A stretch of 64,000 nucleotides of DNA from Whalleya microplaca (Eukaryota > Ascomycota > Sordariomycetes > Xylariales > Xylariaceae). Position 1 is the stretch's first letter, and every line of letters starts with the position of its first letter. The notes under the pieces were generated by a model. That model saw only the letters and a program-made list of their open reading frames with translations. It was not told the origin of the DNA and searched no databases. Below, piece by piece: positions 58,161-64,000 of the stretch. Where the stretch lies: positions 62,001-126,000 of the forward strand of contig MU385720.1 in assembly GCA_022497155.1 (NCBI GenBank). The letters run 5' to 3'. A program made the position numbers and the translations under genes.

Positions 58161-59154
58161 TTTTAAGTGTATACTATCGATTAAACTTATTTCCTTAATT
58201 AGTTAATGATAATAAAGACATTATTACGCCTTTTTTTATTTTTCAGTATTACTTTAAAATTTATTATAATATAGTCTTATACCTTTTCCGGAATAAGTAA
58301 TAAGTAAAGAAAACTAGAAATTTTATTACGGGATATTTTTATAAGCCGGCACTTTATATAGTTTATAATAAATATATTTATATTTTATAACATTTTTAGC
58401 TATTAATATTACGTAACGATAAGCTTTTGTGTTTTATTTTTTCTTAAATATGCCGTAAGGAAATAACTATATATTTCCCGTAATAGCCTAATATATAACC
58501 CGTTTTTATCAAATATAATCAGTTATATATCCCGTAATATAAAGCTATTAATATCTTGCCATAGTTCTAAGGGGTTATTACGCGCTTTCGCGCAATAAAT
58601 TTTAAGGTCCGGATTATCTTTATTCCTTTATAATATCTCATTAATAAAAACTACGCCGGATTTTTTTAATAGCGGGAATTTTATGTTATCTAAAACTAGG
58701 ACTTCCGAAAGGAGGTTTACCCCCGCGGATAATATATTAACTTATAATTCTTAAATCTCGGTTAGGGTTACTAATTGAAATAAAGTCTTATGTCTTTAAT
58801 TTAATATTCTTTTTTTTTAGGTATATATTAATTCCAGCTTACGCGAAATAACGTCCGCTATTACATTATTTTTTCCTAGTCGGTAGGTAATTATAAAATT
58901 ATATTCCGCTAATATTTCCGATTAGCCCGTTTATTATAAATTAAAATGTTATTTTACCGTAAAATATTTTAGTATATAATAATTAGTAATAATAAAAAAG
59001 GGGGTAGTTTAAACGCTAATAAGTTTTGCCTTTTAAATCTATAAAGCTCGGACTACCGCGAGCATTTCTTTATTATATATATTATAGTTTAGTTCGGCAC
59101 TATATATCGTTTCCGAATAAAATATATAAGGGTATTATTTGCTGTCGTTTTTAC

Positions 59155-59220
59155 GTTATAATAAGATTTCGGCTAATACCCCGTTAAACGCGTCGGTTTC
59201 GACTTTTATATCCCTGTTAT
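59155..59220 (-). pseudogene. RNase H remnant
   Basis: The minus-strand reading IKVETDAFNGVLAEIL followed by a stop corresponds to the start of the Ty3-type RNase H domain (ETDAS...G.VL). It lies between the reverse transcriptase and integrase remnants, as expected. Confidence 0.7.
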
Positions 59221-59599
59221 AATTAAAGTGTATTAGTAAAAAGGCGTTAGTTAAGTCGTTTTTTAGCTTTTAAAATGTAATCTTATAATATTTGTCCCAA
59301 TTTTATTACACCCCGGTTTTTGTTAGCTGGAATAGCGGCTTAGCTATTCTGTTATATTAAGATATAAATTTTCGGTAAAAATTATAAAAGCTTAAAAATA
59401 ACTATACTTTTTATACATAACTAGGTATAGCTTAATTTTAAACTATTTATACCTTATTAGGGTTAATATATATACCGTCCGTGCTTATAATATACCCTAG
59501 GAATTTTATTTAAATAACGTAAAATTCGTATTTTTTGAGATTTATTTATAGGCCTATATCTTTTAGCCGTTAGAAAACCTTTTATATATAAATATAATA

Positions 59600-59990
59600 C
59601 TCCTTAATAGACTTTAAAAAAATCAAGATGTCATTTATATATACGTTATAAAAGTCGTTAAAAAAGTCGAATAGCGTATTATTAATATACCGTTAGAAAG
59701 TAAAAAGTTTATTTATAAGCTTAAAAGGTAGGACTTTATATTTATACGCCCTATATCGGGTCCGAAACGTTATAAAGTTCTCGTTTTCCGGTCGTATATA
59801 AATGCGATAAAAAGCTTATCGGACGTCGATTTTTATAAAGATTTTAACTTTAGAAATTCTTGCTAAAGTTTTTTCGATAAATAGTAGGGGGTATTTGTCC
59901 TTTTTTATAAGCGCGTTTAGCTTTTGATAATTTACGTAAAACCGTAATTTTCTATCAGCTTTAGGGGTAAATAAAATAGGGGCTACTTAA
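59600..59990 (-). pseudogene. Reverse transcriptase remnant
   Basis: Three ordered RT blocks are readable on the minus strand. APILFTPKADRKLRFYVNYQ with KLNALIKKDKYPL is at about 59840-59990. FRTRYRAYKYKVLPFKLIN is at about 59710-59790. The active-site block VYINDILIFLK is at about 59615-59650. The usual YVDD-type box now reads YIND, so one catalytic Asp is lost. The changes fit RIP. Confidence 0.88.
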
Positions 59991-61509
59991 AGGGTTAAAT
60001 TAGGGACAATAAACTTTTTACGGAGATTTTTATTAAAGTACTTATATATTATCTTTAATTCGTTTAATAATATTTTATATAAGGGGCTATACCTTAAGTC
60101 TATAGCTGATTTTCCCTCTTCCTATTTTATCTTATAGTCGGAAGCGCAATTAGGCGGCAATATATCCGAGTCGACCTTATTAAAAGTATAAAACAGGTTT
60201 CGGTACTCCTTTAAAACAGCTTTTTAAGCTTTTTTTTTCAGGTTTTCCGCTTTTTTTTTAAGAAAGGCTTCGTTTTTTTTATTATATATTAATCGGTCGA
60301 TTTTATATAATATAGTTATATATATATAAGTTTTTTATGCCGCCTTTAAAAAAAGTTCTATATTAATAACTGCTATATTTATTAGTCGCTATTTATACTA
60401 ACCGATTGCGTCCTTTTTTAATTTATAAGCGCCTTTTATATTATATTCTCATTCGCTTTTCTTTTTTTTAATACGCCTTTTATATAAAATAGGAAATATA
60501 TCGGGAGGTTAGGACTTAATATATAAATTCCGGTCTATAAACTCCTATTATATAAGCTTAAATTTACGTCCCTAAAGGTATTACTAAAAGATTTTTTTTA
60601 GCTTTTAGCCGATAGGTGTTGCTGGTTTTAATAGCGATTACTTTAAGCGACGATATAATTTTTCCAGTTCTTAAACCTGCCGTCGTATAGCTTCCGTTAT
60701 TTCCCTAGTAAGCTCGTGCTTTCGGGCTTAGGAAGTTCGGCTATCGGCTCGTCGCTTCTTATTTTTTTCTAATATTTTGTTACGCCGATCGGCGTTTTTT
60801 TAAAAGGAATTATTTTTAAAAAGATTTCCCGTATCCCTTATATCGAAATTATAAGAGCTTAATAAGTTATTACGCGGCATATTTTCGGGATATATTAACT
60901 ATTAACGTTAATAATTTACTAATATGTCTTTTTTAGTTAATTAGCCTTTTCCGAAAATCAAGTTATGTTTTATATTTATTATAAAAAAAACCTTATCTTA
61001 AAAAGTGCAACCGTTTATTTGCATATTTAATTACAAGGCCTCGTTAATCGCTTAGATACCTTTTTTATTATATTTTTTAATATATCTTAAAATAAACCCC
61101 GTAATAACTTCCGGACATAAGTATTATTTAACTTTTTTCGCAAAAAATCTACTTATTACAATATAAATATTTGCTTTAATATTACCAAATATATCTTTTA
61201 TTTTTAATAAAAAGCTATATATTAATAACGTATACTTTAATAAAAAAGAAATTCCACCTAGGTAAATACTTAAAAAATCCCGGGAGACCTTTATTATTTA
61301 ACTAGCTAAATTAACTTATAATATCTCGGCCTTAAAAATAAAGTTTAATTATCCTAAAATATCGCGTTTCCCGGTTTTTTTTTAATCCGATCTTCCGCCG
61401 GAACTTCTATAACCTTTATTTTAAGCCGAGCAAATTTTATAAAAAAAACATTAATACGGGCGGCTTTATTTGCGGCCGACTAATTAGGACGCTAGTTAAA
61501 ATATAAAGG

Positions 61510-61565
61510 ATACGGGCAATTAGTTTTATTATATCCCTTATTATAATAATTAAAATAGCGTCCTT
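61510..61565 (-). pseudogene. Gag zinc-knuckle remnant
   Basis: The minus-strand reading RYFNYYNKGYNKTNCPYP has the spacing of a CCHC zinc knuckle. The first two Cys and the His are now Tyr; only the last Cys survives. TGY-to-TAY and CAY-to-TAY changes are exactly what RIP makes. Confidence 0.75.
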
Positions 61566-63268
61566 TAAGTTTCGCTAAATCGGTACCGCTATAGGATAAA
61601 AGATATATATAAATGCCGGAAAAGGTAATTATTATATTACCGAACTTGTTCGAGCTTAAACTAAAGTTCGATCGCGGTATATTTTTTCCGGTAGTACGCT
61701 CGTTACGGGTTATTCCCGAGAATTAAGGCTTAGCTATCGGTTTAATTACTACAGTTTTAATAACTCGGGCCGCGTTTCGCGTTTCGTTAGCTATTTAAAA
61801 AGTAAATATAATTTCGGCGTAATAAATAACGTAACGATTAAAATTATATAATAGGTTAAAATATTAAGCCGCTATTTTAGTTTATAAATAATAAATAAGT
61901 CGGCTATAAAATTTCTTTTTCTATTTATTACGGTATAATTGTCGCTTTTCCGCTAACGCGACAAATTTGTTCTTAAATTTTTAGAAATTTTCTAACGTTT
62001 TTATTTAAAGCTCGACAAACTTAGCCCGTACTTAGCGAACGTTATTAAGGTTATATTATTTTTTTTAAAGGTATTTTATTAATGCCGCAAATATCGTTAA
62101 GTAATATAAGTTAATAAAGCGAAAATAAGGTTTTAACTATATTAAAACATATCTTTAAATATATAATTTAATAACTATTATACGTACGTAATCGGTTAGA
62201 AAATAATTAACGTTAATAAATAATTAATTTTCTTACTTACAATATTACATTTCGAAAATAATAATGTTATAATTAATTTCGCCGTAATAAATAAAGATAT
62301 CGACTTTAGTCGTTTTTTTTTTATTTATACCGGATTCGGATATATTTTATTAAAAGCTTTAGGTTAATAGGTCGGTAACGGCCTAGTTAGTTTCGTTTAA
62401 ACGCACGTTAAAATCGTTAATTTAAATATCGCGTTACTCAATTTCCTTTTATAAGTTTTTAACTATTTTATTTTAAGCCTTGCCTATTTAAAGGCTTAAT
62501 CGGACTAAGGCATCCGTATTTAGTAAGTAATTTTTTACTATAAAGCTTATAATCTAGGTCTGCTAAAAAGAAGCTATAAATATAATAGTGCGGAGCCGAA
62601 TTTCGTGAAAAAAAGCGTCGGGGTTAGCCGAATACATCTTAAGAAACGCCGATTTAATAAAGGTCCCGTCCGCCGTAAAGAAAGCCTTTTTTCCTAATTT
62701 AATAAGGGCTTTAAATAAAAAGGTAAGGCTTTCTTTACTTTTTATATATACGTTAGCCGTATATAATTTAGTGCGCACTTTTAGGTCGTTTAATAAAATA
62801 TTAACAACTAGTTAGTATATCCCTTTATTAAATTCCTTATTTTTAACTATTTGCTTAAAGTTTTAATAAATTAGGAGGGTATTATTATTTTCCTCTCCTT
62901 TACGTAATATTTAAATTATTTAGTCGAAGTCTTTTAAGATATATTAACGTCCTTTAACGGCCTAAGCTTTAAAGGCTATTTTAAGTCCCTTAAAACAATT
63001 AGTCGGCATAGCTTTTTATATTTTTTAAGCATCGTAAATAATAATATTACGCGCGTGAGCGCGTTTTTAATCGGTAAGCGATATCGGGTTTCGCCGCTAA
63101 TCGGGTTAATCGTATCAGTTATTAGTAATATATAAGGGTTATATAACCAAAGTTACTAGTATTAAAACGCGTTTTTATAGTAATATTTATTAATTAATCG
63201 AATCGGTATTTTAAAGAACTTAAGCTTTCTTAAACTATATAATAAATACGATTTATTTATACTTACAT

Positions 63269-63486
63269 ATAAACTACTATAGCTAAAGGCAAAACTTTAA
63301 TATAAGTACCAATTATATATTTATAAATAGATAGGGAGAAAAGCTATTTCGGACTATAAAAATTGCTCAGAAAACTTAAGCCGGGTACCCCGCCGGGCGG
63401 TAACTATTCTGCCGTTACCGATTAACATACGGGAGTACGTAGCAACAGGTGGTTTATGCACCACAGGTATATACCTCTTATAACTA
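63269..63486 (-). repeat. Right LTR (5' LTR of the element)
   Basis: Direct copy of 56553-56769, with the same GC-rich core (CCCCGCCGGGCGGTAACTAT). The two copies have accumulated different transitions, so dating by LTR divergence would be distorted by RIP. Confidence 0.85.
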
Positions 63487-64000
63487 TATATAAAAAAGCT
63501 TAAAACACTTAATAATACTTTAATAAAGCCTCGGATCGGCATAACTATTAATCCGTGTAAACCTTTATAATAGCCTTTATAATAACCTTTAAGCCTAGCT
63601 TTATAATATATTTTTTTAATATATAATAATTTAAAAAAGGTATTTATAAATCGCGAACCGCGCTAATTATAAATTACTAACTTTTATTAATATATTATAT
63701 TTAAAAAAATATAATAATATATAATTTATAAAGTAATTATAATAAGCTTTATAAATTAAACTATATAAAATATATAAAAATTATAACGGCTTAAAGAAAA
63801 AAGTGACGCGTGTTAAATAATAAGTGTGTATTATTATAAAATTATAAAGTAAGGAGTAAAAGGTTAATTAATTATTATATAATAGCTTAATTTAAAAAAA
63901 ACCTCCTTATTTAATTACTTAAGTTATTTAATTAAACATGTGGTTTAACAAGTTATATATACGGGGCTTAAAGTATATTATAGCTTATAAAGCTTTATAA
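63487..64000. other. RIP-like AT-rich flank
   Basis: TA-dominated sequence beyond the right LTR with no readable gene. It may belong to another degraded repeat into which the retrotransposon inserted. Confidence 0.6.

Larger units (their letters stand above)
56553..63486 (-). mobile_element. RIP-inactivated Ty3/gypsy LTR retrotransposon
   Basis: An approximately 6.9-kb element is bounded by two direct repeats of about 217 bp and reads on the minus strand. Coding remnants follow in the order zinc knuckle (61.5 kb), reverse transcriptase (59.6-60.0 kb), RNase H (59.2 kb) and integrase (58.0-58.2 kb). RT before integrase is the Ty3/gypsy order, opposite to copia. Composition is extremely TA-rich. 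Conserved residues are lost by G-to-A or C-to-T changes (Cys to Tyr, Asp to Asn, Gln to stop), which is the RIP signature. A purine tract AAAGGGG (minus strand, 56770-56776) abuts the left LTR as a polypurine tract should. No long open frame survives, so it cannot encode its own proteins. Target-site duplications were not found because the flanks are also degraded. Confidence 0.9.

Noticed and set aside
62563..62778. 71-codon minus-strand frame in the AT-rich block
   Set aside because: A short stop-free piece of the RIP-mutated retroelement, near its gag end. Not an independent gene.
56553..63486. Copia-type or non-LTR element
   Set aside because: Direct LTRs exclude a LINE, and reverse transcriptase lies before integrase, the gypsy order.

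Overview
The window is from a filamentous ascomycete, most likely a Sordariomycete. The genes have short spliceosomal introns (mostly 47-120 nt) with GT...AG borders and CTRAC/CTGAC-like branch sites. The gene families are fungal (GH71 mutanase, HET, fungal rhodopsin-domain protein, GMC oxidoreductase, UDP-rhamnose enzymes). The last ~7.5 kb is extremely AT-rich and carries the mark of repeat-induced point mutation (RIP). I cannot assign a species. I found no tRNA, rRNA or CRISPR.

Layout. 1.6-2.5 kb: SSU72 CTD phosphatase (-). 6.6-8.2 kb: NBP2-like SH3 protein (+). 9.2-11.1 kb: secreted GH71 alpha-1,3-glucanase (-). 12.5-13.2 kb: small secreted protein (-). 13.9-15.7 kb: DHA1-type MFS transporter (-). 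18.1-19.3 kb: R2R3-Myb-like regulator (+). 20.3-23.7 kb: a divergent pair encoding a UDP-glucose 4,6-dehydratase (-) and a UDP-4-keto-6-deoxyglucose epimerase/reductase (+), together a complete fungal UDP-rhamnose pathway. 24.3-27.1 kb: UTP4, ribosome biogenesis (-).

From about 27 kb the content is more accessory. 28.3-30.6 kb: HET-domain protein (+). 31.2-34.7 kb: a divergent pair of histidine-rich proteins sharing a motif block. 35.1-37.4 kb: seven-exon GMC oxidoreductase (-), divergent to a rhodopsin-domain membrane protein (+, 37.8-39.1 kb). 40.6-41.7 kb: a dead SAM-methyltransferase. 44.0-45.5 kb: PNG1 peptide:N-glycanase (-) with an apparently intact catalytic triad. 45.5-52.9 kb: a long stretch with no supportable gene. 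52.9-54.3 kb: a second rhodopsin-domain gene with six exons, one only 38 nt (-). 54.8-56.1 kb: F-box-like protein (-).

56.5-63.5 kb is a full-length but dead Ty3/gypsy LTR retrotransposon on the minus strand. Its two ~217-bp LTRs, zinc knuckle, reverse transcriptase, RNase H and integrase remnants are still readable through RIP-type damage. RIP-like AT-rich DNA continues to the window end.

Housekeeping genes (SSU72, NBP2, UTP4, PNG1) alternate with surface- or environment-facing genes (GH71, secreted protein, transporter, UDP-rhamnose, HET, rhodopsin, GMC). All gene models were assembled by hand from reading frame, splice sites and family similarity. Exon borders keep the frame, but no transcript evidence was available.
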